Positions 36,417 to 44,522 of a DNA stretch of 64,000 nucleotides are shown here, piece after piece. The position numbers and the translations under genes were made by a program. This stretch comes from Pseudoalteromonas nigrifaciens (GTDB lineage Bacteria; Pseudomonadota; Gammaproteobacteria; Enterobacterales; Alteromonadaceae): the NCBI RefSeq assembly GCF_002221505.1, contig NZ_CP011036.1:1054001-1118000 (forward strand), written 5' to 3'. The notes under the pieces were generated by a model. That model was not told the origin of the DNA and made no database searches. It was given only the letters and a program-made list of their open reading frames with translations. How positions within the stretch are numbered: position 1 is the stretch's first letter; each line of letters opens with the position of its first letter.

Positions 36417-38267
36417 TTATTTCGGCGTTGTAAAGCTTACTGGGCGACGTTCTTTACGAGGACCACTGCGCTTATCACCGCGTGCGCTGTCATCTTTATT
36501 AAAGCTGCGTTTTTCACCGCCAGCTGGACGCTCAGAGCGTTCGCCACGTGGCTCAGCAGGACCTTGATCAGCAGTGATTGTTAAGCCCATAGGACGTTTA
36601 CAAATAAACACTTTTTGGAAATGATCAAGTACATCTTTAGGCATGTTTTTCGGTAATTGAACCGTGCTGTGATTATCGTGTAGACGAATATCACCAATAA
36701 ACTTGCTTGAAATGTCAGCTTCGTTAGCAATAGCGCCAACAATGTTCTTAACCTGAACACCATGTTCACGACCTACTTCGATACGGTATGTATCCATAGG
36801 ACCTGCATCACGGCTGTTACGCTCACGAGGTTTACGTTCAGCGCGCTCGCCACCACGTTCACCGCCACGTTCGTTACGACGACCACGATCACCACGGTCA
36901 TTGCTACGTGGGTTACGATCATTGCGCTCGTTACGTTCGCGAGGTTGAATCTTAACTTCTTCAACCTTAATTGGAGATTGTTGCTGTGCTAAACACAGTA
37001 ACGCACCAGCAAGGTCTTCAGCAGAAAGTTCAAGCTTTTGAGCCATGTTTGCTGCTACTTCATTAAAGAAAGTAATATCTTTGTTTTCAAGAGCAAGTGT
37101 TAACTTGGCTTGTAACGCTTCGATACGTTTTTCTTCAACAATTTTAGCTGTTGGTAATTCAACTTGTGCAATATCTGAATTCGTATGACGAATGATATTT
37201 TTAAGTAAATAACGTTCGTTATGTTTTACGAATAAAATTGCTTTACCAGTACGACCAGCACGACCTGTACGGCCGATACGGTGAACGTAGGCTTCAGAAT
37301 CTTGTGGAATATCGTAGTTGATAACTAAACTTAAACGGTCAACATCTAGACCACGTGCCGCTACGTCTGTTGCAATAACAACATTTAGCATGCCGCTTTT
37401 TAAGCGCTCTACTGTGCGTTCACGTGCTTGCTGGTTCATGTCACCGTTAAGTGGAGCGGCAGAGAAACCTTCGCGCTCTAATAATTCAGCAAGTTGTACT
37501 GTATCGTTACGCGTACGTACGAAAACAATAGCGCCTTCATATTGCTCAGCTTCTAAAAAGCGAACAATGGCTTTATTTTTATGAATGCTTGCATTCCAAA
37601 ACACTTGCTCTACTGATGAAACAGTTGAGTTACGCGCAGAAATATGAACCTGTTCAGGATTGTTCATATACTTGCTGCTGATGTTTTGAATTTGCTTAGG
37701 CATGGTCGCAGAGAAAAGACATGTTTGCTTTTCGCGCGGTGTTTTTTCCATGATGTTTTCTACATCATCGATAAAGCCCATACGTAACATTTCATCGGCT
37801 TCATCAAGTACAAGTGCTTGTAGAGCATCAAACTTGATAGTGCCACGGTTAATATGATCGATTAAGCGACCTGGAGTAGCTACGATAACTTGCGCGCCAC
37901 GACGAAGTGCACTTAGTTGGATACTGTAGCTTTGGCCACCATAAAGTGCCAATACTTCAATACCACGAACATGTTTAGCATATTGTTCAAATGCCTCAGC
38001 AACTTGGATCGCAAGCTCACGGGTTGGTGTGAGTACAAGGATCTGTGGCTGTTTCACAGACGGGTCAATATTATTTAATAGTGGTAGTGCAAATGCTGCG
38101 GTTTTACCTGTACCCGTTTGAGCTAGTCCCAGTACGTCCTTTCTTTCTAGCAATAACGGTATACATTGAGCTTGGATTTCAGATGGTGTCTTGTAACCCA
38201 ACTCTTCAACTGCCTTCAAAATTGCAGGAGAAAGATTTAGAGATTCAAACGTGACTGGTTCTGACAT
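36417..38267 (-). CDS. deaD: DEAD-box ATP-dependent RNA helicase DeaD/CsdA
   Basis: This 616-residue protein has the motifs of DEAD helicases in order: GTPxxI-like Q motif region, AQTGTGKT, PTRELA, DEAD, SAT, VFVRTRNDT, and HRIGRTGRAGR. A basic Arg/Gly/Asp/Asn-rich linker follows (about 440-500), then the DbpA-like RNA-binding domain (TYRIEVGREHGVQVKNIVGAI) and an RGG-type tail. This is the DeaD/CsdA layout. It unwinds structured RNA in ribosome assembly and mRNA decay and is important in the cold. Confidence 0.94.
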   Translation of the reverse strand: MSEPVTFESLNLSPAILKAVEELGYKTPSEIQAQCIPLLLERKDVLGLAQTGTGKTAAFALPLLNNIDPSVKQPQILVLTPTRELAIQVAEAFEQYAKHVRGIEVLALYGGQSYSIQLSALRRGAQVIVATPGRLIDHINRGTIKFDALQALVLDEADEMLRMGFIDDVENIMEKTPREKQTCLFSATMPKQIQNISSKYMNNPEQVHISARNSTVSSVEQVFWNASIHKNKAIVRFLEAEQYEGAIVFVRTRNDTVQLAELLEREGFSAAPLNGDMNQQARERTVERLKSGMLNVVIATDVAARGLDVDRLSLVINYDIPQDSEAYVHRIGRTGRAGRTGKAILFVKHNERYLLKNIIRHTNSDIAQVELPTAKIVEEKRIEALQAKLTLALENKDITFFNEVAANMAQKLELSAEDLAGALLCLAQQQSPIKVEEVKIQPRERNERNDRNPRSNDRGDRGRRNERGGERGGERAERKPRERNSRDAGPMDTYRIEVGREHGVQVKNIVGAIANEADISSKFIGDIRLHDNHSTVQLPKNMPKDVLDHFQKVFICKRPMGLTITADQGPAEPRGERSERPAGGEKRSFNKDDSARGDKRSGPRKERRPVSFTTPK

Positions 38268-38299
38268 TAATACGCCTCAACGAATTTAAAGAGGCGCGC

Positions 38300-38305
38300 A
38301 TTATA
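38300..38305 (-). promoter_or_regulatory. -10 box of the deaD promoter
   Basis: Read on the minus strand, TATAAT followed by GCGCGCC lies 33 bp before the deaD ATG, which would give a leader of about 25 nt. No good -35 is seen at 16-18 bp. The G+C-rich discriminator is typical of growth-regulated promoters. Confidence 0.45.
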
Positions 38306-38373
38306 AAGGATAAATGCGGTAAATGCTTGTAGAAATTACAACTAATTTATAGGTGGTTGATGTTGGTCGAAAT

Positions 38374-38410
38374 TTAACCAGTTAAGTGACTTAATTATTT
38401 AACTGGTTAA
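38374..38410. terminator. 12-bp hairpin between grxA and deaD
   Basis: TTAACCAGTTAA (38374-38385) and its exact reverse complement (38399-38410) form a long stem with a 13-nt loop, 18 bp after the grxA stop on the minus strand. The following T run is short, so termination may be partial. Confidence 0.5.
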
Positions 38411-38427
38411 CATATTTGATACAGAAC

Positions 38428-38691
38428 TTATTGATAAAGTCCAAGATTCTCTTTGGCGTAGGCCTCAAACTCTGTAAAACCACCAATGTGTTTTTGGTCT
38501 ACAAAGATTTGCGGCACTGTTGGGCAAGGTTTGCCGGCAGACTTTTCAAGATCTTCTTTACTTATGCCTTCTTTAATAATGTCGATATAGCGAAATTTAA
38601 AATCATCACGTTCATTTGATAGTTGTTCTGCTACGTCTTTAGCACGAACACAAAATGGGCAGCCTTCACGACCAAAAATTACAGTTAACAT
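38428..38691 (-). CDS. grxA: Glutaredoxin 1 (GrxA type)
   Basis: This 87-residue dithiol glutaredoxin has the active site CPFC (C11, C14) in GREGCPFCVRAKDVAE, the TVPQIF cis-Pro motif and HIGGFTEFEAY near the C terminus. The residues DDFKFRYIDIIKEGISKEDL match GrxA rather than GrxC. It reduces disulfides, including ribonucleotide reductase, with glutathione. Its transcript reads towards deaD, with a hairpin in between. Confidence 0.9.
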   Translation of the reverse strand: MLTVIFGREGCPFCVRAKDVAEQLSNERDDFKFRYIDIIKEGISKEDLEKSAGKPCPTVPQIFVDQKHIGGFTEFEAYAKENLGLYQ

Positions 38692-38878
38692 AGTGAACTC
38701 CTCAATTAAATTGCTACTAGTGTAACCAATTGAGTTAAATATTAAAGAGCAAACAAGCGATTAAGCTGTTCGCTTTTATTGATATGCCTTAGGGATCAGC
38801 GTTTTTAAATAATCGCTACTGTTATTGGGCGCTTAATGTGGTGTTAAAAGTAAAATAAATAATTTTTTGAAAAATCAT

Positions 38879-38904
38879 CTTGAAAACAATTTTGCAGTCC
38901 ATAT
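38879..38904 (+). promoter_or_regulatory. Sigma-32 (heat shock) promoter of the first hsp20 gene
   Basis: CTTGAAA at 38879-38885 and GTCCATAT at 38897-38904 match the RpoH -35 (CTTGAAA) and -10 (CCCCATNT) elements with an 11-bp spacer, at the short end of the usual range. It predicts a leader of about 130 nt. The same pair occurs 737 bp downstream before the second copy. Confidence 0.65.
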
Positions 38905-39012
38905 ATAGATAAGTAGAGGACGCCTGATGGGTCCTTGTTAAACAGAAGTAATTGAAATTTATATTATTAATTAAACTTCATTTGTGTTTGTTCACTAGAA
39001 AAGCACAACTGA

Positions 39013-39037
39013 AATATCGCTTAAATATGAGGATATT
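39013..39037 (+). promoter_or_regulatory. ROSE-like RNA thermometer over the first hsp20 start
   Basis: AAUAUCGCU (39013-39021) can pair with AGGAUAUU (39030-39037) with a single bulged G (39019), closing an 8-nt loop. The strand contains UCGCU, the UYGCU element that defines ROSE thermometers, opposite the Shine-Dalgarno AGGA. Melting at heat-shock temperature would free the site, 4 bases before the ATG. Identified by base-pairing, not by experiment. Confidence 0.65.
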
Positions 39038-39040
39038 ATT

Positions 39041-39487
39041 ATGCGTACAGTAGATTTATCACCCCTTTATCGTTCATTCATCGGTTTCGATCATTTAGCG
39101 TCTTTAATGGATGCGGCAGCGAGTTCAGATAAGCAGCCAAGCTTTCCTCCTTACAATATCGAAGCGCTCGATAAAGACAAATATAGAATCACTATGGCGG
39201 TTGCTGGTTTTAGCAATAGCGAACTGACAATCGAGTCAGAAAATAACACCCTAAAAGTTAGCGGGGTTAAACAAAGTAAATACGATAGTAAAGAGCGTAA
39301 ATTTATTCACCAAGGCATTGCAGATCGCAATTTTGAGCGTAAGTTTCAGTTAGGAGATCATGTAAGAGTTATCGCTGCTGATTTAGCCCATGGTTTACTC
39401 AGCATAGATTTACAACGTGAAATACCTGAAGCGTTAAAACCGCGCAAAATAGCAATCGGTGGCAATGATTTGCTCGAAGATAAGTAA
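39041..39487 (+). CDS. Small heat shock protein (Hsp20/IbpA type), first tandem copy
   Basis: This 148-residue small heat shock protein has an N-terminal arm (MRTVDLSPLYRSFIGFDHLA), an alpha-crystallin domain (about 38-130: YNIEALDKDKYRITMAVAGFS to GLLSIDLQREIPE) and a short tail with the IxI-like motif KIAIGG. It is IbpA/IbpB-like and should bind unfolding proteins for later refolding. It is controlled by a heat shock promoter and a ROSE-like leader, and has its own terminator. The second copy shares its first 58 residues exactly. Confidence 0.92.
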   Translation: MRTVDLSPLYRSFIGFDHLASLMDAAASSDKQPSFPPYNIEALDKDKYRITMAVAGFSNSELTIESENNTLKVSGVKQSKYDSKERKFIHQGIADRNFERKFQLGDHVRVIAADLAHGLLSIDLQREIPEALKPRKIAIGGNDLLEDK

Positions 39488-39514
39488 TTCACTTTAAATA
39501 TTTTCCACTGTTTT

Positions 39515-39541
39515 AGCCGCCTCGCTTGAGGCGGTATTTTT
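39515..39541 (+). terminator. Rho-independent terminator after the first hsp20
   Basis: GCCGCCTC and GAGGCGGT pair around GCTT and are followed by ATTTTT, 28 bp after the stop. Confidence 0.8.
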
Positions 39542-39615
39542 ACCATTGTAATTTATGTTTAACGACCTTGTTGTGTATTTTAAAAGAGTAAATTTAAAAA
39601 ATTATTTGTTATTTG

Positions 39616-39641
39616 CTTGAAAACAATTTTAACGTCCATAT
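39616..39641 (+). promoter_or_regulatory. Sigma-32 promoter of the second hsp20 gene
   Basis: CTTGAAAA at 39616-39623 and GTCCATAT at 39634-39641 repeat the elements of copy 1. The three bases that differ from copy 1 in this window lie in the spacer, so both boxes are kept. Confidence 0.65.
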
Positions 39642-39749
39642 ATAGATAAGTAGAGGACGCCTGATGGGTCCTTGTTAAACAGAAGTAATTGAAATTTATA
39701 TTATTAATTAAACTTCATTTGTGTTTGTTCATTAGAAAAACACAACTGA

Positions 39750-39774
39750 AATATCGCTTAAATATGAGGATATT
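39750..39774 (+). promoter_or_regulatory. ROSE-like RNA thermometer over the second hsp20 start
   Basis: The same AAUAUCGCU / AGGAUAUU pairing with a bulged G as in copy 1, with no base changes, covers the ribosome binding site 4 bases before the ATG at 39778. Confidence 0.65.
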
Positions 39775-39777
39775 ATT

Positions 39778-40224
39778 ATGCGTACAGTAGATTTATCACC
39801 CCTTTATCGTTCATTCATCGGTTTCGATCATTTAGCGTCTTTAATGGATGCGGCAGCGAGTTCAGATAAGCAGCCAAGCTTTCCTCCTTACAATATCGAA
39901 GCGCTCGATAAAGACAAATACCGAATTACTATGGCAGTTGCTGGTTTTAGCGAAAGCGAGCTGAGCATAGAGTCAGAAAACAACACACTTGTTGTTGCGG
40001 GTATTAAAACGGGTAAAGAGCAAGCCAGTGAGCGTAAATTTATTCATCAAGGTATTGCAGAGCGCAACTTTGAGCGTAAATTTCAGCTGGGGGATCACGT
40101 AAAAGTACTTGGTGCCGATTTAGCAAATGGCTTATTGAGCATTAACCTTGAACGCGAAATACCAGAAGCACTTAAGCCACGCAAAATTGAAATAGGCAGT
40201 GGTAGCCTTATAGAAGGCAAGTAA
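39778..40224 (+). CDS. Small heat shock protein (Hsp20/IbpA type), second tandem copy
   Basis: This 148-residue paralogue of the preceding gene is identical for residues 1-58 and about three-quarters identical afterwards. Differences cluster at 59-80 (ESELSIESENNTLVVAGIKTGKEQAS against NSELTIESENNTLKVSGVKQ...) and in the tail (KIEIGSGSLIEGK). The alpha-crystallin core and the tail IxI-like motif are kept. It has its own promoter, leader and terminator, so the two genes are separate heat shock units, unlike the ibpAB operon of E. coli. Confidence 0.92.
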   Translation: MRTVDLSPLYRSFIGFDHLASLMDAAASSDKQPSFPPYNIEALDKDKYRITMAVAGFSESELSIESENNTLVVAGIKTGKEQASERKFIHQGIAERNFERKFQLGDHVKVLGADLANGLLSINLEREIPEALKPRKIEIGSGSLIEGK

Positions 40225-40255
40225 TTTAATAAGCTTAGTTTTTGATTATCCCCGT

Positions 40256-40280
40256 AAAGCCGCTTTTTAGCGGCTTTTTG
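40256..40280 (+). terminator. Rho-independent terminator after the second hsp20
   Basis: AAAGCCGCT and AGCGGCTTT pair around TTTT and end in five T, 31 bp after the stop. The minus-strand photolyase gene ends 24 bp further on. Confidence 0.85.
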
Positions 40281-40303
40281 CTGTTCTGATAAAAAGTTAA
40301 AAG

Positions 40304-41857
40304 TTACAGGCTTGCTATATTATTCAAATAGTAAGTGGCTTGCTGTAATGTACTTTGTTGTAACGTATTCTCTTGTTTATCCCAGTTTTTATACACCATA
40401 CCAATACGTGGGTTTTTTTCTAACTTTGCTCTGTGCGTGTGCATAAAATGCCAGTAAAGGCTATTAAACGGGCAGGCGTCATCACCCACTTTTTGTTTTA
40501 CTTTATAGTGGCAGTTTTTGCAGTAGTCGCTCATTTTATTAATATAGTTACCGCTTGCCGCATAGGGTTTGGTGGCAATAATTCCGTCATCAGCAAATTG
40601 GCTCATACCCCGAGTATTGGGCATTTCTACCCATTCAATAGCATCTATATAAACGCCCAAATACCAAGCATCAACGTCATCTGGGTTTATAGCCGTTAAT
40701 AAACAAAAATTACCTATAACCATGAGGCGCTGAATATGATGGGCGTATGCTGTAGTTAAGCTTTCACAGAGCGCATGGTGCATGCAGTTCATTTTAGTTT
40801 TAGCATGCCAAAAATACGGCGGTAATGTATTTTTGGCTTTAAGCTGATTTTTAGTTGCGTAATCTGGCATGTTAATCCAGTAAATTGCGCGTACGTACTC
40901 TCTCCAGCCCAGTATTTGCCTAACAAATCCCTCTACTTGAGCAATAGAAATATCATTAGGACGTTGTTCGTACTGGGCTATTACGCGCTTTATTACAAAC
41001 AGTGGGTGTATTAACTTTGCATTTAAAGCAAACGATAAGCGGCTATGGTACAGGCTACTGTTATGTTTACTTTGCTCTGTCATTGCATCTTGAAACTGGC
41101 CAAAATGAGGCAGTAAATACAAACAAAAATAATCTAAGCAGCTAATGGCTTGTTTTCGGGTTGTGGGCCAGGGAAGTTGCTCTGCGGCTTTACCAAAGTA
41201 GCTAACATTATGTTTATTTAAACGCGCAATTATAGCGCTTACATCGTTATTAAATAATTTAGGTGGCGGGATTTGTGCTAAGTCGGCGGCTGAAAATTTA
41301 TTTCTGTTATTACTATCAAAGTTCCACTTTCCACCGTGTGGTTTGTTGCTATCCATTAATATATTAAATTGTTTGCGCATTGCGCGATAAAAATGCTCCA
41401 TTGTTATGTGTTTATCTTTTATAAAGCGGTGTTTTATTTCCTCAAAGGGCAGTAAAAAATGCTCGCTGTCAACACGGCTAACCGTTAATGGGCTGGTGTT
41501 TGCAAAGTGGGCTAACTGGGTTTTTAATCTATATTCGTCTGGGTATTGGTACTCAATAGTATTGCATTGATGTTGCGCTGCTATACGGGTAAGCAATGCG
41601 GGTAAATCTTCATCATTACAGGTTTCGTTTAATGTTAAATGCAGTACATTAAATCCGGCTTGGTTTAATGCTGTTGCAAAGTTTTCCATAGCGCAAAAAA
41701 ATGCACAGATTTTTTGAATATGGTGCTTAACATAGCTGGTTTCTTGTTTTAGCTCTGCAATAACATACAAGGTATTGGTTTTTTTATCTTTATACCATGA
41801 GTGAGCAGGGTTGAGCTGATCGCCCAAAATGAGTCTAAGAGTATTAAAGTGTGTCAT
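40304..41857 (-). CDS. FeS-type bacterial cryptochrome/photolyase (PhrB-like)
   Basis: This 517-residue protein starts LRLILGDQLNPAHSW, the hallmark of the FeS-BCP (DUF523-type deoxyribodipyrimidine photolyase-related) class. Four Cys, C358, C446, C449 and C462, have the same spacing (88, 3, 13) as the 4Fe-4S ligands of Agrobacterium PhrB (350, 438, 441, 454), a (6-4) photolyase. The FAD-binding region (WVEMPNTRGMSQFADDG) is intact. It probably repairs (6-4) photoproducts with blue light. It is a single gene, fitting for a surface marine bacterium. Confidence 0.9.
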   Translation of the reverse strand: MTHFNTLRLILGDQLNPAHSWYKDKKTNTLYVIAELKQETSYVKHHIQKICAFFCAMENFATALNQAGFNVLHLTLNETCNDEDLPALLTRIAAQHQCNTIEYQYPDEYRLKTQLAHFANTSPLTVSRVDSEHFLLPFEEIKHRFIKDKHITMEHFYRAMRKQFNILMDSNKPHGGKWNFDSNNRNKFSAADLAQIPPPKLFNNDVSAIIARLNKHNVSYFGKAAEQLPWPTTRKQAISCLDYFCLYLLPHFGQFQDAMTEQSKHNSSLYHSRLSFALNAKLIHPLFVIKRVIAQYEQRPNDISIAQVEGFVRQILGWREYVRAIYWINMPDYATKNQLKAKNTLPPYFWHAKTKMNCMHHALCESLTTAYAHHIQRLMVIGNFCLLTAINPDDVDAWYLGVYIDAIEWVEMPNTRGMSQFADDGIIATKPYAASGNYINKMSDYCKNCHYKVKQKVGDDACPFNSLYWHFMHTHRAKLEKNPRIGMVYKNWDKQENTLQQSTLQQATYYLNNIASL

Positions 41858-42147
41858 GCCTAAGCCAAATAAATTTAATACGCAAAATTATTACATCAAG
41901 ATCGCTTACTTTATAAAAATATAGATTTAAAAATTCCTAAATTAAGATAATAAGTGCAAAAATTAACAAAATTAAATAATTGCGCGTTAAATTATAAACA
42001 TGCTATTTGGCGTCACTTTTTTTATAAACTTATTGCTTATTATGGTTGCTAATTATGGCGTACATACTTATAATACCCGCCATTGTTTAGTATGTTGAAA
42101 GATATTACTAACAGCGATATTAAATTATTAAGTTTAGTATCTATTGG
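41858..42147. promoter_or_regulatory. Upstream region and promoter of the metY-rimP-nusA-infB operon
   Basis: TTGCTA (42046-42051) and TATAAT (42069-42074) are separated by exactly 17 bp, and the -10 is followed by ACCCGCC, a G+C-rich discriminator typical of stringently controlled stable-RNA promoters. The start would be about 67 nt before the tRNA. The rest is AT-rich, with no gene; a 62-codon frame across the tRNA is not real. Confidence 0.65.
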
Positions 42148-42224
<77 letters not shown>

Positions 42225-42330
42225 ATCATAATAGTGGGTTTAATCTTACTAATTTATATCGCGCATTCTAAGTAATGCGCGTTTTGCGTTTAAGCTACTG
42301 TAGTTTAATTTAGTCAGATTTTTGACTCGC

Positions 42331-42399
42331 AACCAAGCTTGGCCCTAGGCCACACAGTTTTGTGCTTTTTGGTGTGACGCCCCGCTTGGTTCGGGGCGT
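42331..42399 (+). ncRNA. Structured leader upstream of rimP
   Basis: The segment folds into nested stems: ACGCCCCG (42377-42384) with CGGGGCGT (42392-42399), and CACAC (42351-42355) with GTGTG (42372-42376). The loop GCTTGGTT (42384-42391) is complementary over eight bases to AACCAAGC (42331-42338), an alternative or pseudoknot pairing. A rimP leader motif linked to attenuation has been described in gammaproteobacteria; assignment here is by position and fold. Confidence 0.5.
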
Positions 42400-42463
42400 T
42401 GTTGTATCTGCACTGTTTGATTTGTGACATGGTGATCAAATCAAAATTTAAACTCAATATTTT

Positions 42464-42484
42464 AGGGCTATAAGCCCTTTTTTT
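42464..42484 (+). terminator. Intrinsic terminator (attenuator) just before rimP
   Basis: AGGGCT-ATA-AGCCCT followed by seven T ends 20 bp before the rimP start, so it can decide whether the operon is transcribed beyond the tRNA. GGCCCTA at 42341-42347 can pair with TAGGGCT at 42463-42469 and would break this stem (antiterminator candidate). Confidence 0.75.
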
Positions 42485-42503
42485 GTTTGTATGGAGGATT
42501 TTC

Positions 42504-42959
42504 GTGACAAAACTTGAACAAGATTTAGTAGCTATGTTAACGCCAGCGGTAGAAATGTTAGGTTTTGAATTACATGGTCTTGAGTTTGTACAAGCGGGTC
42601 GCCATTCTACCTTAAGAGTTTATATTACTCATGAGGCTGGGATCTCAGTTGATAATTGTGCTGATGCGAGTCGCCAAATAAGTGCGATTTTAGACGTCGA
42701 AGACCCAATTACAAATGAATATGATTTGGAAGTATCGTCTCCTGGTGTTGATCGTCTATTATTCAAACAAGATCACTACGAGCAGGCGCAAGGAGAGGAA
42801 GTACAATTACGTACTAAACTTCCACAAGACGGTCGTCGTAATTTTAAAGGCGATTTAATAGCAGTTACTAGCGATATGATTACACTATCTAGTGATGGTA
42901 CAGAGCATTTAATTATGCTTAGCAACATTGAGCGTGCGAACATAATTGCAAAGTTTTAA
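42504..42959 (+). CDS. rimP: Ribosome maturation factor RimP
   Basis: This 151-residue protein is needed for 30S subunit maturation. Conserved stretches are LGFELHGLEFVQAGRHSTLRVYI, DNCADASRQISAILDVEDPI and YDLEVSSPGVDRLLF. The start is taken as GTG at 42504, seven bases after GGAGG; the TTG 21 bp upstream lies inside the attenuator. nusA follows after 38 bp. Confidence 0.92.
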   Translation: MTKLEQDLVAMLTPAVEMLGFELHGLEFVQAGRHSTLRVYITHEAGISVDNCADASRQISAILDVEDPITNEYDLEVSSPGVDRLLFKQDHYEQAQGEEVQLRTKLPQDGRRNFKGDLIAVTSDMITLSSDGTEHLIMLSNIERANIIAKF

Positions 42960-42997
42960 TTCGAGCGCAAAGGAATAGGGCAAGCGAGGCATAACCC

Positions 42998-44497
42998 ATG
43001 GCAAAAGAGATATTATTGGTTGCTGAAGCCGTCTCCAATGAGAAAGCGGTTCCAAAAGAAAAGATTTTTGAAGCTTTAGAGTTCGCTCTAGCAACAGCAA
43101 CAAAGAAAAAGCACGGTGGTGACATCGACGTACGTGTAGCAATTGACCGTAAAACAGGTGACTACGATACTTACCGTCGCTGGCAGATTGCTGCAGTATT
43201 AGAAGATGGGTCTTTAGAGAACCCATACAGCGAAATTACCCTAGAAGCAGCGCAAGTTGAAGAACCTGACTTGCAAATGGGTGACTTCGTTGAAGAGCAA
43301 ATTGACTCAATTAAATTTGACCGTATTACAACCCAAATGGCTAAGCAAGTTATCGTACAAAAAGTACGTGAAGCTGAGCGTGCTTTAGTTGTAGAAGAAT
43401 ACAAAAGTAAAGAAGGTGAGTTAGTAACGGGTGTAGTTAAAAAAGCCACTCGTGACGCGATCGTTCTTGATTTAGGTAATAATGCTGAAGCGGTAATTTA
43501 CCGTGACGACATGCTACCGCGTGAAAACTTCCGCCCAGGCGATCGTATTCGTGGTCTTCTATACGAAGTTAAGCCAGAAGCACGTGGCGCACAATTATTT
43601 GTAACGCGTTCTAAACCAGAAATGCTAATGGAATTGTTCCGCATTGAGGTGCCAGAAATCGGCGAAGAAATGATTGAATTACGTGCCGCTGCACGTGACC
43701 CAGGTTCGCGTGCTAAAATTGCGGTTAAGTCTAACGACAAACGTATTGACCCAATTGGTGCTTGTGTAGGTATGCGTGGCGCACGTGTTCAAGCTGTATC
43801 GTCAGAACTTGGCGGTGAACGCGTTGATATCGTACTTTACGATGACAACCCAGCACAATTTGTTATTAACGCAATGGCACCTGCAGAAGTAGCTTCAATC
43901 GTAATGGATGAAGATACACACTCAATGGATATCGCTGTAGAAGCTGATAACCTAGCACAAGCAATTGGTCGTAATGGTCAAAACGTTCGTTTAGCTAGCC
44001 AATTAACTGGCTGGGAACTAAACGTAATGACTGTTGAAGACATGCGTAGCAAAAATGAAGCTGAGTCAGATAAGTTACTTAACTTATTTACTGAAAATTT
44101 AGATATTGATGATGAATTTGCTTCATTATTAATTAACGAAGGTTTCTCGTCACTTGAAGAAGTTGCGTATGTACCGGCATCTGAATTTTTAGAAATTGAT
44201 GGCTTAGACGAAGAAATGGTTGATCTATTGCGCTCACGTGCAAAAGACGCATTAACCACTAAAGCACTTAAAACGGAAGAAAGCTTAGATGGCGCAGAGC
44301 CAGCTGAAGACTTACTTACGCTTGAAGGCTTAGAACGTCATTTAGCATTTGTTATGGCAAGCAAAGGTGTAATTACACTTGAAGACTTAGCTGAGCAAGG
44401 TATTGATGAATTAGTGGATATTACAGAACTATCACCTGAAAAAGCAGGTGAGCTGATTATGGCTGCACGTAACATTTGTTGGTTTGCAGACGAGTAA
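42998..44497 (+). CDS. nusA: Transcription termination/antitermination protein NusA
   Basis: This 499-residue protein has, in order, the polymerase-binding N-terminal domain (1-130), an S1 domain (about 135-200, [21 protein letters not shown]), two KH domains (about 230-345, [25 protein letters not shown] and [22 protein letters not shown]) and two C-terminal acidic repeats (370-420 and 445-495). The length matches E. coli NusA. It modulates pausing, intrinsic termination and antitermination, and it may act on the attenuator ahead of its own operon. Confidence 0.96.
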   Translation: MAKEILLVAEAVSNEKAVPKEKIFEALEFALATATKKKHGGDIDVRVAIDRKTGDYDTYRRWQIAAVLEDGSLENPYSEITLEAAQVEEPDLQMGDFVEEQIDSIKFDRITTQMAKQVIVQKVREAERALVVEEYKSKEGELVTGVVKKATRDAIVLDLGNNAEAVIYRDDMLPRENFRPGDRIRGLLYEVKPEARGAQLFVTRSKPEMLMELFRIEVPEIGEEMIELRAAARDPGSRAKIAVKSNDKRIDPIGACVGMRGARVQAVSSELGGERVDIVLYDDNPAQFVINAMAPAEVASIVMDEDTHSMDIAVEADNLAQAIGRNGQNVRLASQLTGWELNVMTVEDMRSKNEAESDKLLNLFTENLDIDDEFASLLINEGFSSLEEVAYVPASEFLEIDGLDEEMVDLLRSRAKDALTTKALKTEESLDGAEPAEDLLTLEGLERHLAFVMASKGVITLEDLAEQGIDELVDITELSPEKAGELIMAARNICWFADE

Positions 44498-44522
44498 TTT
44501 ATTAACGGAGGTATTAGAGACT

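Larger units (their letters stand above)
38879..39183 (+). repeat. Direct repeat copy 1: promoter, leader and 5' coding part of hsp20
   Basis: From 38897 to 39183 this stretch matches 39634-39920 at a constant offset of 737 bp with only two mismatches, both in the leader. The 18 bases before it, holding the -35 element, differ at three positions. The match ends at codon 48 of the gene and then decays quickly. Confidence 0.9.
39616..39920 (+). repeat. Direct repeat copy 2: promoter, leader and 5' coding part of hsp20
   Basis: Partner of the repeat at 38879-39183 (offset 737 bp). It is nearly identical through the promoter, the whole leader and the first 47 codons, then diverges, which looks like recent duplication or gene conversion limited to the 5' part. 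Confidence 0.9.

Noticed and set aside
36581..36992. Frames on both strands within deaD
   Set aside because: They are shadows of the Arg/Gly/Asn-repeat region of the helicase.
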